Shown: one piece after another, positions 16,301 through 26,997 of the stretch
How the letters are laid out: every line of letters starts with the position of its first letter
How positions within the stretch are numbered: the stretch's first letter is position 1
Assembly (NCBI GenBank): GCA_900541035.1
Contig: UQIN01000009.1
Span: 1 to 64,000 of the forward strand
Direction: 5' to 3'
Origin: an uncultured Collinsella sp.
GTDB taxonomy: Bacteria; Actinomycetota; Coriobacteriia; Coriobacteriales; Coriobacteriaceae
DNA: 64,000 bases
Made by a program: the position numbers and the translations under genes
The notes under the pieces: generated by a model
What the model saw: the letters and a program-made list of their open reading frames with translations, nothing else
What the model was told of the DNA's origin: nothing
Databases searched by the model: none

Positions 16301-16407
16301 GAAAGGGCGCCGACCTTCTGGTCGCGCCCTTGAAGTTGAACGTCAGATTGTCCAAATGCGACCAGCGCAGCGTCGGCCGGTTACGGCGTTTGGTAAAACG
16401 CCGTAAC
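16301..16407 (-). repeat. double-hairpin 3' element, copy 1 (after the DAHP synthase gene)
   Basis: Read on the minus strand, directly after the stop codon: a hairpin GTTACGGCGTTTT/AAACGCCGTAAC, a conserved linker containing CAATCTGACGTTCAACTTCA, and a second hairpin GGGCGCGACCAGAAGGTCGGC followed by GCCCTTTCG. The same arrangement occurs at 56358-56464, with compensating changes in both stems. Position and T-rich end suit a terminator, but the conserved linker is unexplained. Confidence 0.7.
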
Positions 16408-17439
16408 CTACACCCGCTCCGCGATCTCGTGGATGAGGTAGTCGGTCTTTTCCCAGCCCAGGCACGGGTCGGTGATCGATTTACCAAAGACGCCGCCGTC
16501 GACCGGCTGGTTGCCGTCCTCCAGGTAAGACTCGATCATAAAGCCCTTGACCAGCTTGGAGATGGACTCGTTGCGGCGGCAGCTGTCGAGCACTTCCTTG
16601 CAAATGCGATACTGCTCCAGCGGACGCTTACCCGAGTTGTCGTGGTTGCAGTCGATGACCGCCGCCGGGTTGGCGTAGCCGGCGTGCTCGGTGTAGCGTT
16701 CGGCCAGGCGCTCCAGGTGCTCGTAGTGGTAGTTGGGGTAGGTGCGACCGTCGAGACCGATGTAGCCACGCATAACGGCGTGCGCGAGCGGATTGCCATC
16801 GCACTCGACCTCCCAGTTGCGGAAGATGAAGCTCTGGTGCGCCTGCGCGGCGTAAATGGAGTTGAGCATAACGGTGGTAGAGCCGGCAGTGGGATTCTTC
16901 ATGCCGACGGGTACCGAAATGCCACTCGATACCAGGCGATGCTCCTGGTTCTCGACCGAGCGTGCGCCCACGGCAACATAGCTCAGCAGGTCAACGAGGT
17001 ACTGGTAATTGGACGGATAGAGCATCTCGTCGGCGGTGAAGAAGCCCGTTTCCTCAATAACGCGCAGGTGCATATGGCGGATGGCCTTGACGCCCTCAAG
17101 CAGGTCGTCGGGAGCCTCGGGGTTGGGGTTGTGCAGCAGGCCCTTGTAGCCGGTGCCCTTGGTGCGCGGCTTGTTGGTGTAGACGCGCGGAATGATGATG
17201 AGCTTGTCCTTGACCTCTTCGGCGGTCTTGGCCAGTCGGTTCATATACTCGAGCACCGAATCCTCGCGGTCGGCAGAGCACGGGCCGATGATGAGCACCT
17301 TACGTGCGTCCTCGCCGGTAAAGACTTTGGCGACCTCGGCGTCAAATGCCTGCTTTTTGGCGGTAAGCTCGGCAGAAAGTGGCATTTCCTTGCGGATCTC
17401 CATGGGGATCGGCAGCCTGCGTTTGAATTCCATGGCCAT
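16408..17439 (-). CDS. aroF: 3-deoxy-7-phosphoheptulonate (DAHP) synthase, class I
   Basis: First step of the shikimate pathway: phosphoenolpyruvate plus erythrose-4-phosphate. The 343-residue protein matches the AroF/G/H class (E. coli about 350): LIIGPCSADRED for PEP binding, PRVYTNKPRTKGTGYKGL, VGMKNPTAGSTTV, and VIDCNHDNSGKRP with metal-binding residues. The isoenzyme letter and feedback amino acid cannot be told from the sequence. The ATG at 17439 has GAGGAG 6 nt upstream; a second ATG is at 17433. It stands alone, with a double-hairpin element after the stop. Confidence 0.92.
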   Translation of the reverse strand: MAMEFKRRLPIPMEIRKEMPLSAELTAKKQAFDAEVAKVFTGEDARKVLIIGPCSADREDSVLEYMNRLAKTAEEVKDKLIIIPRVYTNKPRTKGTGYKGLLHNPNPEAPDDLLEGVKAIRHMHLRVIEETGFFTADEMLYPSNYQYLVDLLSYVAVGARSVENQEHRLVSSGISVPVGMKNPTAGSTTVMLNSIYAAQAHQSFIFRNWEVECDGNPLAHAVMRGYIGLDGRTYPNYHYEHLERLAERYTEHAGYANPAAVIDCNHDNSGKRPLEQYRICKEVLDSCRRNESISKLVKGFMIESYLEDGNQPVDGGVFGKSITDPCLGWEKTDYLIHEIAERV

Positions 17440-17538
17440 AGGGGTCTCCTCAATCTATAGAAAGAGCAATAAGCGTATTGTCGAATGCTCGGCATTATCC
17501 GCTGTCGCACGCTAAAGTGCAAGCCCTTGTCACCCCGA

Positions 17539-17590
17539 AACCTACCAAAAAGAGACAGGTTTATTTTGGCAGGTTTTATCTGGGCAAACG
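17539..17590 (+). repeat. GACAGGTT hairpin repeat, copy a
   Basis: CCTACCAAAA and TTTTGGCAGG arms around a loop with AGAGACAGGTT, then TTTTATCTGGGCAAACG. One of six copies in the window (also 45457, 49020, 49480, 55206, 57422). Here the upper arm has one mismatch. It lies upstream of the DAHP synthase gene, so terminator use is not obvious. Confidence 0.7.
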
Positions 17591-17656
17591 TCGGCGAATG
17601 CCGGGAGGGAGCGGCGCCGCGCGGGACCCTAAGGCTGTTGTCAGTTCCCCAGGAAA

Positions 17657-17900
17657 TACCCTGTGGGCAAAAAATGCCAAATATGAGTACGGTTGCTATC
17701 TTAGTAGCATATTGCCTTCGCAAAATAATAGACATAACAGCAAAATATGTTTATTAACGCAAACACATATAAGTCCGCTATAGGGCTGTTTGATCAATTT
17801 AGGGACGCGTGTAAGCCGTGAAAACGGCATTTGGGGCTGTTTTGGCTGTTACTAAAAAGGTAACAGTACTCATATTTGCCCTTTTTTGCCCACGGGGTCT
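17657..17900. repeat. pair of inverted 50-bp repeats enclosing about 140 bp
   Basis: CCTGTGGGCAAAAAATGCC then AAATATGAGTACGGTTGC (about 17659-17706) is repeated in inverted orientation at about 17848-17899 (GTGGGCAAAAAAGGGCAAAT then ATGAGTACTGTTACC on the minus strand). The interior is AT-rich and has no gene. It resembles a small non-autonomous mobile repeat or a large hairpin. It lies in the 580-bp gap 17440-18019; I see nothing coding there. Confidence 0.6.
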
Positions 17901-17956
17901 GGAAAGCGCCGTCAATGAGGTCTCAGGAAAAGCGTTTCGAGGCTCGAAGGACACAA

Positions 17957-17988
17957 AACGGGGGCGCAGGTTGTCCTGCGCCCCCGTT
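17957..17988 (-). terminator. terminator of the MarR-ABC operon
   Basis: AACGGGGGCGCAGG (17957-17970) pairs perfectly with 17975-17988 around a 4-nt loop. On the minus strand TTTTGTGT follows. It lies 31 nt after the stop of the last ABC gene. Confidence 0.88.
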
Positions 17989-18019
17989 CTCGGGCGTCAT
18001 CATTTCTCTGCGGCCGTAT

Positions 18020-19876
18020 CTATGCCGCCTCGTCGAACTGCGAGTTGTACAGGTCGGCGTAGAAGCCGCCCTGGGCGAGCAACTCGTCGTGCGTGCCCTT
18101 CTCGACGATGTCGCCGTCGCGGATCACCAAGATCACGTCGGCGTTGCGGATCGTGGACAGGCGGTGCGCGATGACAAAGCTCGTGCGGCCCTGCATTAGC
18201 GCATCCATGGCACGCTGAATAAGCTCCTCGGTACGAGTGTCAACGTTGGAGGTCGCCTCGTCCAAAATCAGCGCCGGACGGTCGGCCAAAATGGCACGGG
18301 CGATGGTCACGAGCTGGCGCTGACCCTGCGACAGGTTGGTGCCCTCCTCATTGATCATAAAGTCGTAGCCGCCGGCGAGCGTATGAATAAAGTGGTCGCA
18401 GCGTGCAGCGCGTGCGGCGGCTTCGACCTCGGCATCGCTCGCGTCGGGACGTCCGTAGCGGATGTTCTCGCGGATGGTGCCGTTAAACAGCCAGGTGTCC
18501 TGCAGCACCATGGCAAACTCGCCGCGCAGCGCCGCGCGGTCCCAGTCGCGCACGTCGACACCCTCGACGCGCAGCGAACCGCCGTCCACGTCGTAAAAGC
18601 GCTGCAGCAGCTTGATGAGCGTGGTCTTGCCGGCGCCGGTGGGGCCGACGATGGCGATGGTCTGACCGGGCTTAGCCTCGCAGCTAAAGTCGTGGATGAT
18701 GGTCTTGTCGGGCGTGTAGCCAAACTTGACATGGTCGAACTCCACGTGACCGGGGCGCTTCTCGGGGATCTGCGCGTCGGTCTTTTGCTCCTCCTCGGGC
18801 GCGGCCAGGAACTCAAAGACGCGCTCGGTGGCAGCGGCCATCGACTGCATCGTGTTGCTCACGTTGCCCAGCTGCTGCACGGGCTGCGTAAAGTTGCGAA
18901 CGTACTGGATAAAGCTCTGGATGTCGCCGGGCGTGGCATTGCCGGTCAGCGCGAGCTGCGCACCCACGACGACGACGCCCACGTAGCCCATGTTACCCAC
19001 CAAGCTCATAAGCGGCATCATCAGGCCCGACAGGAACTGCGAGCGCCAGCCGCTAATAAAGAGGCGGTCGTTTTGGCGGTCGAACTCCTCGATCGAAGCC
19101 TCGGCGCGGTCGAACACCTGAATGACGTTCTGGCCGGCAAAATCCTCCTCGATAATGCCGTTGACGGTGCCCAGTACCTGCTGCTGCTCGCGGAAGTACG
19201 GCTGCGAGAAGTGAATCATCACCATCAAGATAATCGCGGCGGCCGGCAGCGTGAGCACGGTGACGCCGGTGAGCGGCAGGCTGATCGACAACATCATGAC
19301 GAGCACGCCGATAATCTGCGTGACGGACGTAATAAGCTGCGTCACGCTCTGGTTGAGCGACTGGCCGAGCGTATCGACGTCGTTGGTGATGCGGCTGAGC
19401 ACATCGCCCTTGCTGTGACCGTTGAAGTAGCTCATCGGCACGACGGCAATCTTGGCGGCAATCTCCTTGCGCATGCGGTAGCAAATCTTTTGCGTGACAC
19501 CGGTCATGAGCCAGCCCTGGACCAGGCTGCAGACAGAGCTCGCCAGATACAGGCAGAGCAAAAAGCCGAGCGTCTTGGCGATCCAGTCAAAGTCAACGTC
19601 GCCGGTACCGTTGACCTTGGCAACCAGGCCCTCGAACAGTTTGGTGGTAACCTGGCCGAGCACCTTGGGCCCCACAATGTTAAAGATGACCGAGCACACG
19701 GCAAAGGCGACGGCGGCAAACACGGCAATCTTGTGCTGGCCGATATAGCCGAGCAGCTGCCTCATGGTGCCCTTAAAGTCCTTGGCCTTTTCGCCACGGC
19801 GCATGCCACCCATGCGGCCCATGGGTCCACGCTGACGGGTGGGCTTGGGAATCTGAGTCTTGGTCTCGTCTGCCAT
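18020..19876 (-). CDS. ABC exporter half-transporter, second subunit (membrane + ATPase)
   Basis: A 618-residue fused permease/ATPase. A basic, Met/Gly-rich N terminus leads to an ABC exporter membrane domain with six expected helices (residues about 45-330), then the ATPase with Walker A GPTGAGKTT, signature NLSQGQRQ, Walker B ALILDEATS and the switch His in IAHRLST. Its ATG shares one nucleotide with the upstream ABC stop codon, so the two are co-translated and very likely form a heterodimer. With a MarR repressor in front, multidrug or toxic-compound export is the likely role. Confidence 0.92.
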   Translation of the reverse strand: MADETKTQIPKPTRQRGPMGRMGGMRRGEKAKDFKGTMRQLLGYIGQHKIAVFAAVAFAVCSVIFNIVGPKVLGQVTTKLFEGLVAKVNGTGDVDFDWIAKTLGFLLCLYLASSVCSLVQGWLMTGVTQKICYRMRKEIAAKIAVVPMSYFNGHSKGDVLSRITNDVDTLGQSLNQSVTQLITSVTQIIGVLVMMLSISLPLTGVTVLTLPAAAIILMVMIHFSQPYFREQQQVLGTVNGIIEEDFAGQNVIQVFDRAEASIEEFDRQNDRLFISGWRSQFLSGLMMPLMSLVGNMGYVGVVVVGAQLALTGNATPGDIQSFIQYVRNFTQPVQQLGNVSNTMQSMAAATERVFEFLAAPEEEQKTDAQIPEKRPGHVEFDHVKFGYTPDKTIIHDFSCEAKPGQTIAIVGPTGAGKTTLIKLLQRFYDVDGGSLRVEGVDVRDWDRAALRGEFAMVLQDTWLFNGTIRENIRYGRPDASDAEVEAAARAARCDHFIHTLAGGYDFMINEEGTNLSQGQRQLVTIARAILADRPALILDEATSNVDTRTEELIQRAMDALMQGRTSFVIAHRLSTIRNADVILVIRDGDIVEKGTHDELLAQGGFYADLYNSQFDEAA

Positions 19877-22245
19877 TAGCGCTCGCCTCCTTCCATGACG
19901 GCTGCAATTTCTTCTTGGGTAAGCCCCAGCTCCTCGGCGGAAAGCTGTGACTGTGCGATCTCCAGGTACGCCGGGCAGCTGCGCAGCAGCTCCTCGTGCG
20001 TGCCGGTGCCCACTACGTGGCCGTCGTCGAGCACGATGATCTGGTCGGCGTGCATGATGGTCGCGATGCGCTGGGCCACGACCACGAGCGCGGCGTCGGT
20101 GACGTTTTTGGCCAGCTCTTCGCGCAGGCGCGCGTCGGTCTTGTAGTCGAGGGCGCTAAACGAATCATCGAACACCACGACCTCGGGCTTTTTGGCCAAC
20201 GCGCGGGCGATGGCCAGACGCTGGCGCTGACCGCCCGAAACATTGGAGCCACCCTGGCTGATGGGGGAGTCGTACCCGTCCTCGCGCTCGGCGATAAAGT
20301 CCTCCGCCTGGGCGACGTGTGCTGCCTGGCGCATATCCTCGTCACTCACCATGTCGCCGGCAAACTTAAGGTTGCTCTCGACGGTGCCCGAGAACAGGCG
20401 TCCCTGCTGCGGGATATAGCCAATGCGGCGGCGTAGCTCGGAAAGGGTCATATCGCGCACATCGATGCCGTCGAGCGAAATGCTGCCGCCCGTGACGTCG
20501 TACAGGCGCGGAATCAACTGCACGAGCGTGGACTTGCCCGAGCCCGTGGAGCCAATGATGCCGAGCATCTGACCGGCATGTGTGGTGAAGTTCACGCCGC
20601 TGATGACATCGGCGCGGGCATCGGGATACTGGAAGCTCACGTCGCGGAAGGTGAGCTCGCCGCGCGGTGCGCTGGCCGCGGGCAGTTTGGGCGAGACGGG
20701 GTCGTTGATGCTGGTGGGGCAAGTGATGACCTCTTCCACGCGCTCGGCTGCGACCTCGGCACGGGGCAGGATAACCGAAACCATGGTGAGGATCATAAAC
20801 GCCATGACGATCTGCATGGTGTAGGAGATAAACGCCATCATGTTGCCGACCTGCATCACGCCGTCGGACACGCCCTGCGCGCCAAACCAGACGATAAGTA
20901 CGGTGATGCAGTTCATGACGAGCATCATGAGTGGCATCATAAAGCTCATGGCGCGGTTGGTGTAGAGCTGCGTGGTCATCAGGTCGAGCGAAGCCTTGTC
21001 AAAACGCTCGAGCTCATGCTCCTCGCGGTTGAATGAGCGGATGGGCATAAGGCCGTCGAGCAGCTCACGGGCGGTAAGGTTCACGCGGTCAACAAAGCTC
21101 TGCATCTTTTTGAACTTGGGCATGGTGAGGCCCATGAGCACGCCGACGACGGCCGAAACCGCGATGATGGCCACAGCGATGGTCCACTCAAGGCCGGTGT
21201 GGTTGGCCAGGACGCGCATGACGGCGACGATGCCCATGACGGGGGCCATCAGGCACATGCGGATAAACAGAGTTGCGGCCATCTGAATCTGCTGAATGTC
21301 GTTGGTGCAGCGGGTAATGAGCGAGGCCTGGCTAAATTTGCCCACCTCGGCCGGCGAGAAGTGCATAACCTTATTGAAGGTCTCGCGGCGCAGGTCGCGG
21401 GCGATGGAGCAGGCGGTACGCGAAGCCACGGCACCGGTCAGGATGGTGGCGACGAGCGACACCAGGCACAGCCCAAACATCGTGGTCGCCATGCGGCCCA
21501 GGTAGGCGTTTTGCACGTCGGCGGGGTCGATGCCCTGTGCCTTGTACTCGTCCTGTACATAGCTCACGGCGCGCTGGGTGACGATGGAGCCCGACATGGA
21601 GCCCATTTTGTCTGCCATATCGTTGGCGCCCTCGACGAGCTTGCCCTGATCGATAAGACCGCCTTCAACGCCTAGGCGCAGGCTCTTCATGGTGATCTTA
21701 CCGCCATCGGCATCAATCTGCTTTTGCATGTTCTGCGCCGCTGCGACCTTCTGCTGCATCTCGGCGAGCTGCTCGGGCGTCATCGCCGCCATCTGCTCGG
21801 GGGTGGGCATGGCCTGGGCGGCGCCGCCATCGCTTGCCTCGGCGGATGCGCCGGTCATGTCGCCCATGGAGTCGGCGTCGATGCCCTGGTTGAAGGCGAG
21901 CACGACGGTCTCGGGCAGGCTCATGATGTCGGCAATCTTGCCGCCGTCGGCGCGCTCCTCCTCGGTGCCCTTGTACGTTCGAATGCCGTTATTGTCCGCC
22001 TTACTAAACACGGCCTCCACAGTTTTGGCGTCCTTGGCGCTCATAAAGAGTTCGAGGTCGTCGAGCGATTCGGCGCGAATGGTGTCGGGCACGGGCGAGG
22101 CGATACCGCCTTGCTGCACGCCCACGTCGACGATATCGCTCATATAGGTAGGCAGTGCCAGGTCGGCGTTGCAGCTGATTACGATGAGTACGATAGCTGT
22201 GAACAGTGCCAGGATATGCTTTTTAAAGAGCTTGAGAATCCTCAC
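19876..22245 (-). CDS. ABC exporter half-transporter, first subunit with long external insert
   Basis: A 789-residue fused permease/ATPase, partner of the gene downstream. After helix 1 (residues about 10-32) comes an unusually long hydrophilic insert (residues about 45-240, rich in Ala, Met, Gln and Asp), probably outside the membrane, before the remaining helices. The ATPase has GSTGSGKSTLV, signature VSGGQRQR, Walker B VVVFDDSFSALD (Asp-Asp instead of Asp-Glu, so probably the degenerate catalytic site of a heterodimer) and Gln in place of the switch His (VAQRIAT). The start is GTG, with a 4-nt overlap with marR and AGGAGAG upstream. Confidence 0.9.
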   Translation of the reverse strand: MRILKLFKKHILALFTAIVLIVISCNADLALPTYMSDIVDVGVQQGGIASPVPDTIRAESLDDLELFMSAKDAKTVEAVFSKADNNGIRTYKGTEEERADGGKIADIMSLPETVVLAFNQGIDADSMGDMTGASAEASDGGAAQAMPTPEQMAAMTPEQLAEMQQKVAAAQNMQKQIDADGGKITMKSLRLGVEGGLIDQGKLVEGANDMADKMGSMSGSIVTQRAVSYVQDEYKAQGIDPADVQNAYLGRMATTMFGLCLVSLVATILTGAVASRTACSIARDLRRETFNKVMHFSPAEVGKFSQASLITRCTNDIQQIQMAATLFIRMCLMAPVMGIVAVMRVLANHTGLEWTIAVAIIAVSAVVGVLMGLTMPKFKKMQSFVDRVNLTARELLDGLMPIRSFNREEHELERFDKASLDLMTTQLYTNRAMSFMMPLMMLVMNCITVLIVWFGAQGVSDGVMQVGNMMAFISYTMQIVMAFMILTMVSVILPRAEVAAERVEEVITCPTSINDPVSPKLPAASAPRGELTFRDVSFQYPDARADVISGVNFTTHAGQMLGIIGSTGSGKSTLVQLIPRLYDVTGGSISLDGIDVRDMTLSELRRRIGYIPQQGRLFSGTVESNLKFAGDMVSDEDMRQAAHVAQAEDFIAEREDGYDSPISQGGSNVSGGQRQRLAIARALAKKPEVVVFDDSFSALDYKTDARLREELAKNVTDAALVVVAQRIATIMHADQIIVLDDGHVVGTGTHEELLRSCPAYLEIAQSQLSAEELGLTQEEIAAVMEGGER

Positions 22246-22691
22246 TTGGCATCTCTCCTTTCTTGATTGTGGTCGATAATTTCGTTGGCACGTCTAAGAA
22301 GGCGTACCATCTCTTGGGTATCTGTTTCGCCGAGCTGCTCGAGGAAAGCCGCGGTGCGGTCCTCGAATTCCCGGCGTTTGATTTCGAGATCCTGGAATCC
22401 CTTGTCGGTCACTATGACGTGTACGCGACGACGGTCGGTCTTTGAGTGCTCACGCTCAACCCAGCCCTTGGCTTCGAGAGCGCGTAGGATATTGGCAATG
22501 CGGGCATTCGAGACCCAGGCGCGATCAGCGAGCTCGCTCGGCGTGAGCGAACCGCCAGCGAGCATAAGGGCGCGCATGACAGCCATCTCGCCGCTGAGAG
22601 CTTTGTCCACAAAGCGCGAAACGCGCTGGTGAATGCCGCCAAACTCGGTAAGGAGCTGACGCCCAAGCTCATGGAAATCGGTATCTTCCAC
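22242..22691 (-). CDS. MarR-family transcriptional regulator
   Basis: A 149-residue winged-helix regulator: LTPSELADRAWVSNARIANILRALEAKGWV (helix-turn-helix, in two parts) followed by the wing HSKTDRRRVHVIVTDKG. It is the first gene of the MarR-ABC-ABC operon, overlapping the next gene by 4 nt. The start is GTG at 22691. A 15-bp inverted repeat covers the start region, a usual arrangement for autorepression relieved by a transporter substrate. Confidence 0.9.
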   Translation of the reverse strand: MEDTDFHELGRQLLTEFGGIHQRVSRFVDKALSGEMAVMRALMLAGGSLTPSELADRAWVSNARIANILRALEAKGWVEREHSKTDRRRVHVIVTDKGFQDLEIKRREFEDRTAAFLEQLGETDTQEMVRLLRRANEIIDHNQERRDAK

Positions 22692-22731
22692 CGAAAACCC
22701 CTAACACTAGAAACTATTTTCGGTGAAAGAT
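22683..22731. promoter_or_regulatory. candidate MarR operator
   Basis: ATCTTCCACCGAAAA (22683-22697) and TTTTCGGTGAAAGAT (22717-22731) are inverted copies with one mismatch, separated by 19 bp, lying across the marR start codon. Binding here would block initiation of the operon. Confidence 0.6.
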
Positions 22732-22757
22732 GATACCCCTGCACGCGCGCCCTATAC

Positions 22758-22852
22758 GGTAGATTTTGGGACATGCCTAGAAAACTACCTTTAGGCGACC
22801 TCCGTACACCGTCGGTGCCAGTAAAGTTTGGGGCAGATCGTTAGGCATGTCC
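22758..22852. repeat. hairpin repeat and GGACATGCCTA inverted pair in the marR-pflB gap
   Basis: 22758-22789 folds as GGTAGATTTT/AAAACTACC around GGGACATGCCT; a close relative is at 42210-42241. Its GGACATGCCTA (22769-22779) is also repeated inverted at 22842-22852. The remaining 390 bp up to pflB hold no gene; a TATAAA at about 23008 may belong to the pflB promoter, but no full promoter or FNR-type site is clear. Confidence 0.5.
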
Positions 22853-23240
22853 TAAAGCCTACTCAGAGGCACTTTACCCTGCTAAAGCTGGCATAACAGC
22901 TAGAGTGAACGTCGTACAAAGGCAAGGAAAAATACCAAAGAAATCGGTGAACGGTAGTTGTTCGCGCTCGCATTTCCTGCGGATTTGTTAAAAACGCCCT
23001 AATGGTATAAAAAAAGAAACATATAACAGCCCTGATGAAGGGGGTGGCTATGTTATCCTTCTCAAACGGGTGAAATCTTGGGTTTTGGGCTGCAGTTCCA
23101 AGGTGGACAAACGTTTTTCCCTGTACCAACGTGTGAGAAGAACGGAAGAAGCCGGTAGTGCAAGCCGATAATTCAAGAATTCAATAAGCAGCGGTGTGAG
23201 AGAGCGCCGCATTACACGTAACTAGGAGCGTGGTTACACA

Positions 23241-25292
<2,052 letters not shown>

Positions 25293-25293
25293 C

Positions 25294-25354
25294 TATTGTT
25301 AGTGCTATACTAACAATAACGATTACTGATTAGTGCGCCGGTTTCGGCCGGCGC
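25294..25354 (+). other. two hairpins between pflB and grcA
   Basis: TATTGTTAGT (25294-25303) pairs perfectly with 25309-25318 right after the pflB stop; GCGCCGG (25335-25341) pairs with CCGGCGC (25348-25354) 23 nt before the grcA ATG. Neither has a T-run, so termination is unlikely. They may be processing or stability signals that set different amounts of the two proteins. Confidence 0.55.
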
Positions 25355-25377
25355 CTATCAATCGAAGGAGACACATT

Positions 25378-25629
25378 ATGAAGGTTTCTGAAGTTTCCGA
25401 GACTCAGGCCGATAACCTGGTCCACATGCTCGACGCTTACGCCGAGAAGGGTGGCCACCACCTGAACATCAACGTCTTCAACCGTGAGACGCTGCTCGAC
25501 GCTCAGGCTCACCCCGAGAAGTACCCGCAGCTGACCATCCGCGTTTCCGGCTATGCCGTGAACTTCCACACGCTCACCAAGGAGCAGCAGGACGAGGTCA
25601 TTTCGCGTACCTTCCACGACAAGTTCTAA
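25378..25629 (+). CDS. grcA: separate glycyl-radical domain of pyruvate formate-lyase (GrcA/YfiD-like)
   Basis: An 83-residue protein equal to the C-terminal end of PflB: HHLNINVFNRETLLDA, then PEKYPQLTIRVSGYAV with the radical Gly58, then LTKEQQDEVISRTF. In E. coli the homologous YfiD replaces an oxygen-damaged PFL C terminus; here the main PFL gene has no such domain of its own, so this protein must supply the radical. AAGGAGA lies 6 nt before the ATG. The PFL-activating enzyme that installs the radical is at 32856. Confidence 0.95.
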   Translation: MKVSEVSETQADNLVHMLDAYAEKGGHHLNINVFNRETLLDAQAHPEKYPQLTIRVSGYAVNFHTLTKEQQDEVISRTFHDKF

Positions 25630-25652
25630 AGGGGTTTAACTCCCGCAGGATC

Positions 25653-25780
25653 GCCGGGCCGCTTTGGGTTACTTTCCAAAACGTCCTCGGACATGCAAAG
25701 GGCTCCGCTGCGCGCTTCGCGCGGCGGAGCCCTTTGCGTCCTGCGGAAATGTTTTGGAAAGTAACCCAAAGCGGCCCGGC
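25653..25780 (+). repeat. two-stem 3'-UTR element, copy B (after grcA)
   Basis: Basal stem 25653-25682 with 25751-25780, perfectly paired; internal loop GTCCTCGGACATG (25683-25695) and CGTCCTGCGGAAAT (25737-25750); apical stem 25696-25708 with 25724-25736. The loop sequences agree with copies A, C and D, while both stems are different. It starts 24 nt after the grcA stop. The rest of the gap to 25930 holds only the promoter of the next regulator. Confidence 0.8.
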
Positions 25781-25895
25781 GGGGGTCCTGTGTAGTCACC
25801 CTTTAGGCGAAACTCTCCTAATTATTTGGATGAGTCGTTTACTTACTTGTACTGTTACCGTCTTCCCGCTGTTGTTGGGGTATGCTTTGTTCGTA

Positions 25896-25910
25896 TGTAA
25901 ACGTATGACA
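25896..25910 (+). promoter_or_regulatory. fructan operator upstream of its LacI-type regulator
   Basis: TGTAAACGTATGACA matches the site TGAAAACGTTTGACA at 27045 in 13 of 15 positions and lies 20 nt before the regulator ATG, suggesting autoregulation. Confidence 0.6.
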
Positions 25911-25930
25911 TGTTGATGGGGGAGGGTGCT

Positions 25931-26941
25931 ATGGCTCGCGAGGGCGCTCGTTCTAAGGATTCTGCTAAGCCTGGCATCAAGGAAGTTGCAGCGGTGGCGG
26001 GGGTTTCGCCCACTACGGTATCTCGCGTGCTTAATAATCGCGGCTATATTAGCCAAGAAACCCGCGATAAGGTCCATGCCGCGATGGAGCGCATCAACTA
26101 TACGCCCAACGATATCGCCCGTGCCATGCTCAACGGTCGCCTGAACCTTATCGGCATGATCGTTCCCTTTGTGAGCAGCCCGTTCCATGCTCAGGTTGTG
26201 CAGGCGGTCGAGCGCACGTTGGCGGAAAACGGCTTTAAGATGTTGCTGTGCAACAGCGCCAATCGACCCGATCTTGAGCGTTCCTATATTGACATGCTCC
26301 GCCGCAATATGGTCGACGGCGTCATCGTCAACTCCCTCAATATCGGTGCTGAGGCATATGCCGAGATGGGCTTGAGTCTGGTTGGTATCGACTGCGACCT
26401 TGGCGAGGCCTCTGTTCAGATTGCGAGCGACAGCTATAGCATCGGCGAACTTGCCACGCGTCGCCTGATCGATGACGGGTGTTCACGCATCCTGTGCCTG
26501 CGCAGCAATAGCCGCATGCGCATGCCTGCCAATAAGCGTACCGATGCCTACCTCGATGTTGTTGAGCAGGCCGGTTTGCCCGCGCTTGTCCGTGAGGTCG
26601 AGTTCGTTAAGCCCGATGACGAAAAGAGCGCGGTCGTTGCGAAGATCCTCGATGAGAACCCCGATATTGACGGCATCTTTGCGGGAGACGATACGATGGC
26701 GGCCATCTGCCTCAACGTTATGAAGCAGCGCGGCTTGAGCGCTCCGGATGATATTAAGGTCGTGGGCGCGGATGGCGCCCGCCGCACTATGACGTTTATG
26801 CCTGACTTAACAACCGTACGTCAAGATATCGATCGCATCGGAGAGCTCGCGGCGCAATCCATCATCGCTCTTGTTAACGGTGAAAAGCCCGAATCGAATA
26901 TCAAGCTTCCCGTCGAACTTATCGAGGGCAAAACCGCCTAG
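25931..26941 (+). CDS. LacI-family regulator of the sucrose/fructan operon
   Basis: A 336-residue LacI-type repressor: KPGIKEVAAVAGVSPTTVSR with VLNNRGYIS (helix-turn-helix plus hinge) and a sugar-binding sensor domain. GGGGGAGG stands just before the ATG at 25931. The same 15-bp site occurs before this gene and three times before the glycosidase gene that follows, so it probably controls the GH32-PTS-GH32 operon. A phosphorylated sugar or free fructose could be the inducer. Confidence 0.88.
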   Translation: MAREGARSKDSAKPGIKEVAAVAGVSPTTVSRVLNNRGYISQETRDKVHAAMERINYTPNDIARAMLNGRLNLIGMIVPFVSSPFHAQVVQAVERTLAENGFKMLLCNSANRPDLERSYIDMLRRNMVDGVIVNSLNIGAEAYAEMGLSLVGIDCDLGEASVQIASDSYSIGELATRRLIDDGCSRILCLRSNSRMRMPANKRTDAYLDVVEQAGLPALVREVEFVKPDDEKSAVVAKILDENPDIDGIFAGDDTMAAICLNVMKQRGLSAPDDIKVVGADGARRTMTFMPDLTTVRQDIDRIGELAAQSIIALVNGEKPESNIKLPVELIEGKTA

Positions 26942-26997
26942 TTCATTCCGAGCCAAAAGAATCCCTCGAACGCTTCTGATGACCGTTCGCCGGCATA

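Noticed and set aside
18383..19879. 498-codon open frame on the plus strand opposite an ABC exporter
   Set aside because: Antisense shadow: His/Asp/Leu-rich sequence without any domain, while the minus strand has complete ABC motifs.
25293..25377. Sequencing error or frameshift joining pflB and grcA
   Set aside because: An 85-bp gap with hairpins and a strong ribosome site separates them, and both proteins start and end at domain borders.
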